Assembly: GCA_902631405.1 (NCBI GenBank)
Contig: CACOYI010000003.1
Location: forward strand, 1-64,000
DNA from: K189A clade bacterium
GTDB lineage: Bacteria; Pseudomonadota; Gammaproteobacteria; Pseudomonadales; Azotimanducaceae
Direction: 5' to 3'
DNA length: 64,000 nt
Shown here: in pieces, positions 40,141 to 47,146 of the stretch
Layout: each line of letters begins with the position of its first letter
Position numbering within the stretch: the stretch's first letter is position 1
Notes under the pieces: model-generated
Told to the model about the DNA's origin: nothing
The model's input: only the letters and a program-made list of their open reading frames with translations
Database searches by the model: none
Translations under genes and position numbers: made by a program

Positions 40141-42426
40141 GTGAAAAGTTATCGCACAGCGACACAGTGGGGTGTCTACGATGTCTGCGTCGAGAATGGC
40201 GAACTAATTTCCGTCTCCGGAATAAAGGAAGACCCCGATCCCTCTAAATTCTCAAGCAGCCTTTTAGATGGTGTTCACCATCCATCCAGAATAAAGAGGC
40301 CGGCAGTCAGAAAAGGCTGGCTCGAGGATAAGGTTAGTCGAGCCAGACATATAAGAGGTGGGGACGATTTTGTTGAGTTGCCTTGGGACGAGGTGATCGA
40401 GCTAGCAGCTGGCGAGCTAACTCGTGTTAAGGCTCAACACGGAAATCGTTCCATATTCGGTGGCTCTTATGGATGGGCGAGTGCCGGTAGGTTTCATCAT
40501 GCCCAATCGCAACTTCACCGGTTTATCAATTTTTTTGGCGGGTGCACGCGAGCTATGAATAGCTACAGTACGGCGGCCGCGCAAGTAATACTCCCTCATG
40601 TCGTTGCTCCTTGGGAGGAGGTGGAACTTGAGCAGCCTAGTTGGCGGGAGCTTCGAGATGAAACTGAATTATTCGTTGCGTTTGGAGGTATTCCCCTCCG
40701 AAATACGCAGGTCGCCTACGGTGGTATCACCGAACACAAAAGCTCCGAAAAAATAGAGTCGCTTCTGCAAAACGGTGTTGAGTTTATAAACGTTAGCCCA
40801 AACCTGGCCGACCTCCCGCAAGTTAGCGCCGATCAACATGTTCTCCTGCGACCGAATACTGATGTTGCATTCATGCTTGGGATCGCGTTTGTCCTCGAGG
40901 TAGAGGAACTGTTGGATCGGCAATTTCTCTCTAGTCACTGCAAAGGATATGAAACCTTTGCGCGATATCTTCGTGGGGAAAAAGACGGGATTCTGAAGTC
41001 GCCTGAATGGGCGTCTGCAATCACGGATATAGGAGCAGACGAAATCATATCCCTGGCGCGAAAAATGGCTGTTAAGAGAACGTTTATTTCCGGTGCCTGG
41101 TCGTTGCAGCGTGCTCACCATGGTGAACAGCCATTTTGGATGATTGTTGTTCTGTCCTCGATGCTCGGTGGCATAGGTCTTAAGGGACAAGGTTTCGGAT
41201 TCGGTTATGGTGCCGAAGGTTTTATCGGAAGCGATTACCTTCGTTTTCCTTGGGCGACCTTACCGAAAGGTCGCAATCCTGAAGGCTTTGCCATTCCCGT
41301 TGCACGAATCGCAGATATGCTTTTAAACCCTGGGGGCCATGTCGAATATGATGGTGATGCGATTGAGTATCCTGATATTAAGCTAATTTATTGGGCTGGG
41401 GGAAATCCATTTCATCATCATCAAGATCTAAATCGGTTGGTTTCGGCATGGCGAAGGCCGGACACAGTTATCGTCAATGAGCCGTGGTGGAGCCCAATAG
41501 CCAAATGGGCGGATATCGTTTTCCCTGCGACGACTAGTTTGGAGCGACAAGATATTTGTGCCTCGAGTCACGATAATTATGCTCATTTTATGGAGCGCGC
41601 TCTTGAACCACATCATGAATCTAAGAGCGACCATGAGATATTTTCTTTGCTGGCAAGTAAGTTGGGTTTTGGGGAGCGTTTCACTGAAAATAAAAATGAA
41701 ATGGAATGGCTAGAGTCGATTTGGCAGAGGTCTAGTTCGACGGCGAAATCTTTAGGTTTTGAATTACCTAGTTTTGATGATTTCAGCTTGGCTGGAAGCT
41801 ATAAATTGCCTGATCGAGATAGAAAAGGTGTGTGGTTGTCTGACTTCAGAGCGGATCCTATTAAGAATCCGCTGAAAACGCCGTCAGGACTAATCGAGAT
41901 TTATTCAGACAAGATAGCGAGCTTTTCATATCGTGAATGCCCTGGTCATCCGGTTTGGCTTCCGCCAATAGAATGGCTGGGAGCTGAGCTCGCTAATACT
42001 TATCCTCTTCACTTACTCTCCTGTCAGCCGGCTACAAGACTTCACTCGCAGTACGACCAAGCCCAATACAGTCAAGATCGTAAAGTGCAGGGGTGCGAAG
42101 TGCTTTTCATAAATCCGAAAACAGCAATTTCCAAGGGTATAGGTGACGGCGATATGGTGAAAGTATTTAACAAACGCGGAGCCTGCTTGGCTGGAGCAAG
42201 ATATCAAGAAGGGCTAAGGCGAGATGTCGTCGTTTTACCTACTGGATCCTGGTTCAATCCCGCTGTCGGCGAAGAGCATAGTCTGGAGTTAAACGGGAAT
42301 CCTAATGCATTGACTATTGACATTGGTACCTCAGAGCTGTCCCAAGGTCCAAGTGCGCAAACCTGTCTGGTAGAAATTGAAAAGGCTGACGAAAAGGATA
42401 TAAGCAAAAGAGTGGAGGCGAGTTAA
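40141..42426 (+). CDS. BisC/TorA-type molybdopterin oxidoreductase
   Basis: 761-residue DMSO-reductase-family molybdoenzyme. GGSYGWASAGRFHHAQSQLHRF and NSYSTAAAQVILPH place it in the Ser-ligand group (likely Mo ligand near Ser143). Later segments, VNEPWWSPIAKWADIVFPATTSLERQD and the C-terminal cofactor-binding domain (PLHLLSCQPATRLHSQYD, VLPTGSWFNPA), are intact. There is no twin-arginine signal and no N-terminal iron-sulfur Cys motif, so it is probably cytoplasmic like biotin sulfoxide reductase. It starts at GTG with a weak Shine-Dalgarno. No dedicated membrane or electron-transfer subunit is adjacent. The substrate may be an S- or N-oxide. Confidence 0.85.
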   Translation: MKSYRTATQWGVYDVCVENGELISVSGIKEDPDPSKFSSSLLDGVHHPSRIKRPAVRKGWLEDKVSRARHIRGGDDFVELPWDEVIELAAGELTRVKAQHGNRSIFGGSYGWASAGRFHHAQSQLHRFINFFGGCTRAMNSYSTAAAQVILPHVVAPWEEVELEQPSWRELRDETELFVAFGGIPLRNTQVAYGGITEHKSSEKIESLLQNGVEFINVSPNLADLPQVSADQHVLLRPNTDVAFMLGIAFVLEVEELLDRQFLSSHCKGYETFARYLRGEKDGILKSPEWASAITDIGADEIISLARKMAVKRTFISGAWSLQRAHHGEQPFWMIVVLSSMLGGIGLKGQGFGFGYGAEGFIGSDYLRFPWATLPKGRNPEGFAIPVARIADMLLNPGGHVEYDGDAIEYPDIKLIYWAGGNPFHHHQDLNRLVSAWRRPDTVIVNEPWWSPIAKWADIVFPATTSLERQDICASSHDNYAHFMERALEPHHESKSDHEIFSLLASKLGFGERFTENKNEMEWLESIWQRSSSTAKSLGFELPSFDDFSLAGSYKLPDRDRKGVWLSDFRADPIKNPLKTPSGLIEIYSDKIASFSYRECPGHPVWLPPIEWLGAELANTYPLHLLSCQPATRLHSQYDQAQYSQDRKVQGCEVLFINPKTAISKGIGDGDMVKVFNKRGACLAGARYQEGLRRDVVVLPTGSWFNPAVGEEHSLELNGNPNALTIDIGTSELSQGPSAQTCLVEIEKADEKDISKRVEAS

Positions 42427-42539
42427 CAAGGAAGATAGAAATCCTTGGCAGACTCGCATCTGGCGAGTCATGGGCGATAAGGTGCTTTAGTTTAAGAGAC
42501 AATGTCTATCAGGTGAGTTAATCTCTGCTCGATCATAAT

Positions 42540-42614
42540 GGCTCCGTAGTTCAATGGATAGAACGGCCGCCTCCTAAGCGGCAGATACAGGTTCGACTCC
42601 TGTCGGGGCTACCA
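42540..42614 (+). tRNA. tRNA-Arg (anticodon CCT)
   Basis: Cloverleaf with acceptor GGCTCCG/CGGGGCT, anticodon stem GCCGC/GCGGC around loop CTCCTAA, T-arm ACAGGTTCGACTCCTGT and an encoded CCA. It reads the AGG arginine codon. Confidence 0.95.
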
Positions 42615-42760
42615 AGAAGTAGGTTGAGTGGTCTAAGAATGTACCCAAGGTGCAGTGTAGAGCCGGCTTTAAAACTCAGCCGGTGCAATTCCTAGAGTAT
42701 CATCTTTCGAGTAATAAACTTTTCTCCAGTCTGGCTATTATAATTTGAGCAGAAAAATGG

Positions 42761-44479
42761 TTACTTACTATCAGCGCCTGTTTTCCTGACCAGACGTCCT
42801 GGCAGGGAATCTGTTTCTTCGCCCTCAATGTAGGTTGGCTCTCCATTAACTATTGTCATTAGATAACCGTCCGCTCGCTGTTGCAGTCTTGCGCCACCGG
42901 CTGGTAAATCGTTGACTATTTCCGGCAGCCTTACAGACAGATTCTCAAAGTCGATGATGTTTACGTCTGCCTTCATGCCCGGTTCTAGGGTGCCTCGATC
43001 AGTTAAATCGACTGCGCGAGCGGTATCTCTTGACTGACATTTTATGAGTGTTGGTAGGTCGATCTTCTCTCCGCGAACGCGGTCTCTGCCCCAGTGGGTA
43101 ATAAGTGAAGTAATGAAGCTCGCATCGCAGATAGTACCGACATGAGCGCCGCCATCGCCAAGGCCCATGACTGTGTCTTTATGTAAAATCATGTCACGGC
43201 AGCAATCAAGGTTATTTTGGGCGTAGTTGGCGAACGGGGTATATAGTAGTGAACGGCCATTATTTTCCAATAGAACGTCATATATGTACGACCATGGGTC
43301 AAGTCCTCGAGCTATAGCTTGAGCATTCAATGAGTCTTCTGGATTAGGTTCGTAGTTTGGCGGATCAGTCATCAGCCAAATTTTGCGTCCCTCGTCCATC
43401 AGTCGAAACATTGTCCCAAAGCCTTTGCCCGTAGGTTCGGCCAATATTCGCGCTTTACGCGCTGGATCAGCCATCGCTGAAACTCGTTCATCTAGGGGGA
43501 GATGAGCTACTTCTGTGAACGAGGGTCTCGTTGTGAAAGGCGATAGAGTGGTCGTTAATCCCAGCAAGATGCCAATAGGTCTTGGGGCCACTTGTCCCCT
43601 CATTTTGTAACCCGCATCATTGGCATGTTCGATTTTGTTCAATATCTTGCGCCAACCGTGATCACTTATACCTTGAGCCAAAGAGATGGACATGGGTCTG
43701 CCCGCGGAGCCGACCATCGATTTCAGTAGCTCAAACTCCGTATCAAGGTCTTCGAAATCCGAGATCATCTCCATGACGCCATACCCTATGGTGTGTAAGG
43801 CGTTGGCCATACCTACTAATTCATCGTGCTCCGCCTGAAGGGTTGGCGTTGGTTCTCCTTTAGAACTGCGATGATTAAGTGTTCTGGAACTCGTGAATCC
43901 CAGTGCTCCGGCGCGAATGGCCTCCTCGGTCAGACGACGCATTTCAATAATATCCTCAGTGGTGGCTGGCTCCCGATCTGCTCCGCGTTGTCCCATCACA
44001 TAGACACGCATTGCGGCGTGGGGCAGTTGTGCACAAATATCCATGTCGAATTTGCGTTTTGATAAATAATCTAGGTAGTCTGGGAAAGACTCCCACTCCC
44101 AGCTAAGCCCCTCACTAAGCGCCACACCTGGTATGTCCTCTACTCCTTCCATGAGTTCGATGAGCAGATCGTGGTCAGTGGGTCGTACTGGTGCAAACCC
44201 CACTCCACAATTACCCATTACCACGGATGTAACCCCGTGGTGACTAGATGGAGACATACGATTCGACCATGTTGCTTGCCCATCATAGTGTGTATGGATA
44301 TCGACAAATCCCGGCGTAACCAATGCTCCGTCTGCATTAACCTCTCTGTCGCCATGGCCAGAGACCCTGCCAGTCGCCGCTATTTTCCCGTCTTTTATCG
44401 CAACATCAGCCGTAAAAGGTTGTTGACCGGTGCCATCAATGACTGAGCCAGATCGTATTACCAAATCATACCGCGACAT
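42761..44479 (-). CDS. Amidohydrolase, N-acyl-D-amino-acid deacylase type
   Basis: 572-residue metal-dependent amidohydrolase of the D-aminoacylase group. The N-terminal beta-sandwich opens YDLVIRSGSVIDGTG. Metal-binding FVDIHTHYDGQATW, VVMGNCGVGFAPVRP and the late LGDGGAHVGTICDASF match the family, and AGMKADVNIIDFENL closes the composite domain. It would release an acyl group from N-acyl-D-amino acids or similar amides. The ORF track starts 20 codons earlier; I start at MSRYDLV because AGGGGGG is about 8 bases upstream. The protein has no signal peptide. Confidence 0.87.
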   Translation of the reverse strand: MSRYDLVIRSGSVIDGTGQQPFTADVAIKDGKIAATGRVSGHGDREVNADGALVTPGFVDIHTHYDGQATWSNRMSPSSHHGVTSVVMGNCGVGFAPVRPTDHDLLIELMEGVEDIPGVALSEGLSWEWESFPDYLDYLSKRKFDMDICAQLPHAAMRVYVMGQRGADREPATTEDIIEMRRLTEEAIRAGALGFTSSRTLNHRSSKGEPTPTLQAEHDELVGMANALHTIGYGVMEMISDFEDLDTEFELLKSMVGSAGRPMSISLAQGISDHGWRKILNKIEHANDAGYKMRGQVAPRPIGILLGLTTTLSPFTTRPSFTEVAHLPLDERVSAMADPARKARILAEPTGKGFGTMFRLMDEGRKIWLMTDPPNYEPNPEDSLNAQAIARGLDPWSYIYDVLLENNGRSLLYTPFANYAQNNLDCCRDMILHKDTVMGLGDGGAHVGTICDASFITSLITHWGRDRVRGEKIDLPTLIKCQSRDTARAVDLTDRGTLEPGMKADVNIIDFENLSVRLPEIVNDLPAGGARLQQRADGYLMTIVNGEPTYIEGEETDSLPGRLVRKTGADSK

Positions 44480-44883
44480 CGTTGAACCCCCCTGCACTCG
44501 CACAATCTCCAAAAAGCGAGATTGACTGTCTTGTGTCATGTTGATGTTCTAGCACAGAAGGAATCTCGATAAAACAGCCACTGATTCTAGGTTGAGACAA
44601 GCCTTTGATATGGTTGATGCTGCTTCGCATAAGGAAAAGCTCATCTTCCGGAGGGTCATCAAAGACGAAGCATCCAAGATATTTGTCTTAATCAGCGAAT
44701 CAGAAATAATGTGTCCCACAAAACTGTGCGGCAGAAGATACAGAAAGCGACATCGATGATCAGAAATGAGAACACAATTTCGTAGCGGCTGTCTTTGTCT
44801 CGGTTTCAAGATTTTTAGAGGAGTTGACCGAATTTGCTGTGTAAGGAAGACTCAAGAGAGAGTAATAAACAACAGGAGGAAAG
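44480..44883. other. Intergenic region, about 400 bases, no confident gene
   Basis: Between the divergent amidohydrolase and RidA genes. The first 60 bases hold the non-homologous ORF extension of the amidohydrolase. A plus-strand reading frame of about 50 codons (44610-44759, MVDAASHKEKLIFRRVIKDEAS) lacks a clear ribosome site. A minus-strand 86-codon frame looks random. No terminator hairpin, repeat or strong promoter is evident to me, although promoters for both flanking genes should lie here. Confidence 0.5.
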
Positions 44884-45255
44884 ATGGCGATTGAAGTGAT
44901 TGTCCCAGAATCTGCTCGAAAAACCTATAATGAATGGCGTTTTGCGCCTGCCGTTCGACACCAGGATCTTATTTTCTTTTCCGGCGTTGTCGGTCAAGGC
45001 GAGACCGCTGAAGAGGAGTTCCGCAGCGCTTGGGCTTCATTAGAGGTTACCCTTGCTGAAGCTGGGATTGGTTACGAAGACATCATTGATACAACGCTAT
45101 ACATGGTAGATCTCCAAAAGAATGCTCCCACCATGGCTAAGGTTCGGAACGAATTTATCAAGGAACCCTATCCAGCTTCAACTTGGATAGGTATCACTGA
45201 ATTGGTCATACCTGGAGCTCGAGCAGAGATAAAAGTTATCGCTCGAAAACCCTGA
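44884..45255 (+). CDS. RidA/YjgF/YER057c/UK114 family protein
   Basis: 123-residue small trimeric-type protein. The pattern RHQDLIFFSGVVGQGETAEEEFRSAWASLEVTLAEAGIGYEDIIDTTLYMVDLQKNAPTMAKVRNEFI and the ending SSTWIGITELVIPGARAEIKVIA-like block are typical of the Rid superfamily. RidA members deaminate reactive enamine/imine intermediates; this sequence ends IPGARAEIKVIA, where the key Arg is present. The Shine-Dalgarno ACAGGAGGAAAG is excellent and fixes the start. It stands alone on this strand. Confidence 0.88.
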   Translation: MAIEVIVPESARKTYNEWRFAPAVRHQDLIFFSGVVGQGETAEEEFRSAWASLEVTLAEAGIGYEDIIDTTLYMVDLQKNAPTMAKVRNEFIKEPYPASTWIGITELVIPGARAEIKVIARKP

Positions 45256-45349
45256 TCTCTCACAAGCAGACTGGGTTGTTGAGGGTAGTCGGCTTTCCCA
45301 AAAAACGTCTTACCGCTATCGGGTAATTATTTTAAAAATTGTTTTTGAA

Positions 45350-45379
45350 GTTGCCCAGACACAAAAGTGTCCGAGCAAC
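45350..45379. other. Imperfect inverted repeat between convergent genes
   Basis: GTTGC..GACAC-AAAA-GTGTC..GCAAC with internal mismatches, 24 bases beyond the stop of the secreted low-complexity protein. It could end transcripts from either side, but neither flank has an immediate T-run. Confidence 0.3.
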
Positions 45380-45402
45380 TCTCCTGAGGATGTTATTTCA
45401 AT

Positions 45403-46320
45403 TTAGGGGCAGACTATGGTTAGGACGCCACGAGCTCCCGAAGGGAGCGTTCCCGTTCTCATCTGGCAAGCTGCCGAGTTGTTAACAAAAGCTCCCCAAT
45501 TGGATTGTGATGGCGCATTGCCGACGTAAACTGAAGGCTGATAAGTTCCACCTGCACACGTAACGGAATAAGTGTTGTCGTATATTACCTGCTGTCTTCC
45601 TGGCTTGACGGAATCATCATAACTCAAGTTGCAGGACGCTTCGGAAAGGACGTTTGATACGGTTTGCCAGCCACCGCCAGTAACGGCACATGAGGTCGAG
45701 GGTGGGGGAGTGCCTGAACCGCAATTGGTGCCGGGGGCAATGCGTCCGCCCTGAAGAATATTCCCTGGCTGGACCATTTGCGGATTATTCCCCTGCATCA
45801 TTTGACCAGGTTGATTCATCTGATTATTCGGACCAGGCCTCATTCCTGGATTGCCTGGTCTGTTTTGCATCGAAGGAGCTCCTGCGCCAGGCATTGATGG
45901 GTTGCCCTGCATCATCGGTCGATTGGGTGCACCCGAACCTTGAACCTGTCTGCACTTATCCACAAGAAAAACAACTTGGTTGCTATTGGCCAGAGTGTAT
46001 TCGCTAGCTTTAAGTTGAACCGAAAATGGGGTTTGGCCTTGAACGCCTGCAACCATGTTTAAGCAATTTTGTAATTTAGCCATATCCGGACTGTAGAGCT
46101 CCAGAAACGGAGGCACGCCATTAGGTGTGACTGGATTTTGAACGCGGTACACCGCATTTTTACTTGTTGGTATTACTCCAGAGTGGTCAGAAATCTCTAC
46201 AGTGCAACCGGTACAAGGCTGTCCGGGTACAAATAAATGGTTGTTAGCTGCGGCGCCTGCTGCCAGAAAGACTGCAGCCCAAGCAAAAAAAATAGCTAGT
46301 CTTGAAAAAAAATTTGTCAT
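45403..46320 (-). CDS. Secreted Cys-containing protein with Met/Asn/Pro/Gly-rich linker
   Basis: 305 residues with a clear signal peptide (LAIFFAWAAVFLAAGAAA). An N-terminal domain has paired Cys (GQPCTGCTVEI) and a YSPDMAKLQNCLN segment. A central linker of about 80 residues is rich in Met, Asn, Pro, Gln and Gly (MQGNPSMPGAGAPSMQNRPG). A C-terminal domain has four or more Cys (SCAVTGGGWQTV, ASCNLSYDD, SVTCAGGTYQ, AACQMRTG). GAGGGAAAA precedes the ATG. The family is not recognised. It lies 86 bases after the 193-residue secreted protein on the same strand, downstream in order, and near the flagellin gene. An envelope or extracellular structural role is possible. Confidence 0.72.
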   Translation of the reverse strand: MTNFFSRLAIFFAWAAVFLAAGAAANNHLFVPGQPCTGCTVEISDHSGVIPTSKNAVYRVQNPVTPNGVPPFLELYSPDMAKLQNCLNMVAGVQGQTPFSVQLKASEYTLANSNQVVFLVDKCRQVQGSGAPNRPMMQGNPSMPGAGAPSMQNRPGNPGMRPGPNNQMNQPGQMMQGNNPQMVQPGNILQGGRIAPGTNCGSGTPPPSTSCAVTGGGWQTVSNVLSEASCNLSYDDSVKPGRQQVIYDNTYSVTCAGGTYQPSVYVGNAPSQSNWGAFVNNSAACQMRTGTLPSGARGVLTIVCP

Positions 46321-46406
46321 AGTTTTCCCTCTTAAAACTCTGATTTCCCTGAAACATTACTCTCTTTATTTTTTAATTTCATTGTTTAACTGCAGAGATC
46401 TCCAGG

Positions 46407-46988
46407 TCACCAATCTGAATTTGGATCGGCGTAATTTCCTGAGTTCGGATTTGTGCCATACTGATTGGGTAGCTGATTTGAGTTCTGTTGATTTTGTAAG
46501 CCTGTTCCAGGAAGTTGAAACGAATTGAAAGGTTGTTGAAAGCCTTGGTTGAAAGGCTGACCAAACTGGTTTTGGGGTGGTCCGAATTGAAATAAGTTCT
46601 GGTAATTCGGTGGGATGATGGTGTTTGTTTGAGCCGTCTTGGTACCGGCATCATAGGGCGCCACGAATGCCGCTCTGCTCGTATACAAATCTTCATTCCA
46701 TTCGTTTTTCGCAACGTAATACGCCTCTAGCTGTCTAGCTAATGCGGTCGAGACTCTGGGACTGTTGGCGGTGCCAAGCCAACTTCCTAGATTGTTCTTT
46801 ATTGCCTCGAGCTGCTCGTAACTGCAATCATTACCGACCGAGTTGATCCACTGAAAAGCTGTTGGCTCTCTCTGAACGGGAGGAACGTCTAATACAGCTT
46901 TGAAATCCGCAACCAGGCAAGTCACCTCAGCAGATTTAACCGAAATGTGTAGCGTCAACAAAAATATGAATAATAATCCCTTGCCCAT
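46407..46988 (-). CDS. Secreted protein with Gln/Asn/Pro/Phe-rich C-terminus
   Basis: 193 residues. The N-terminal hydrophobic stretch (LLFIFLLTLHISVKSA) is a likely signal peptide. Residues 20-105 form a predicted globular domain with two Cys (VTCLVADFKA, NDCSYEQLEAI). The last 70 residues are low-complexity with repeated NQ, FN and PN units (QNQFGQPFNQGFQQPFNSFQ). The family is not recognised. It is probably co-transcribed with the downstream Met/Asn-rich secreted protein. The shared layout of signal peptide, small domain and disordered Q/N/P tract suggests that the two products act together outside the cell membrane; this is inference. Confidence 0.68.
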   Translation of the reverse strand: MGKGLLFIFLLTLHISVKSAEVTCLVADFKAVLDVPPVQREPTAFQWINSVGNDCSYEQLEAIKNNLGSWLGTANSPRVSTALARQLEAYYVAKNEWNEDLYTSRAAFVAPYDAGTKTAQTNTIIPPNYQNLFQFGPPQNQFGQPFNQGFQQPFNSFQLPGTGLQNQQNSNQLPNQYGTNPNSGNYADPNSDW

Positions 46989-47146
46989 TTGTAGGATCGC
47001 ATTACGACTTGTCTAAAATATCGGCAATTTGTAACTAATCTTTAGCGTAAAAGCAAAATCAGGGTTTGACTGTGCGTTCCGTGGTTCAATGCCGTGTCAT
47101 GAATGTTAGAGGGCCGGATCGAAAAGGAGGAGCCAGATCTTCCTAT

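Noticed and set aside
36162-42614. Island bounded by two tRNA-Arg genes
   Set aside because: Similarity between the two tRNAs is limited to the normal T-arm, no integrase is present, and the content (oadGAB, BisC-like) is ordinary, so att sites are not supported.
42663-42683. CCGGCT/AGCCGG inverted repeat after tRNA-Arg(CCT) as a terminator
   Set aside because: Only six base pairs with a nine-base loop and no following T-run.
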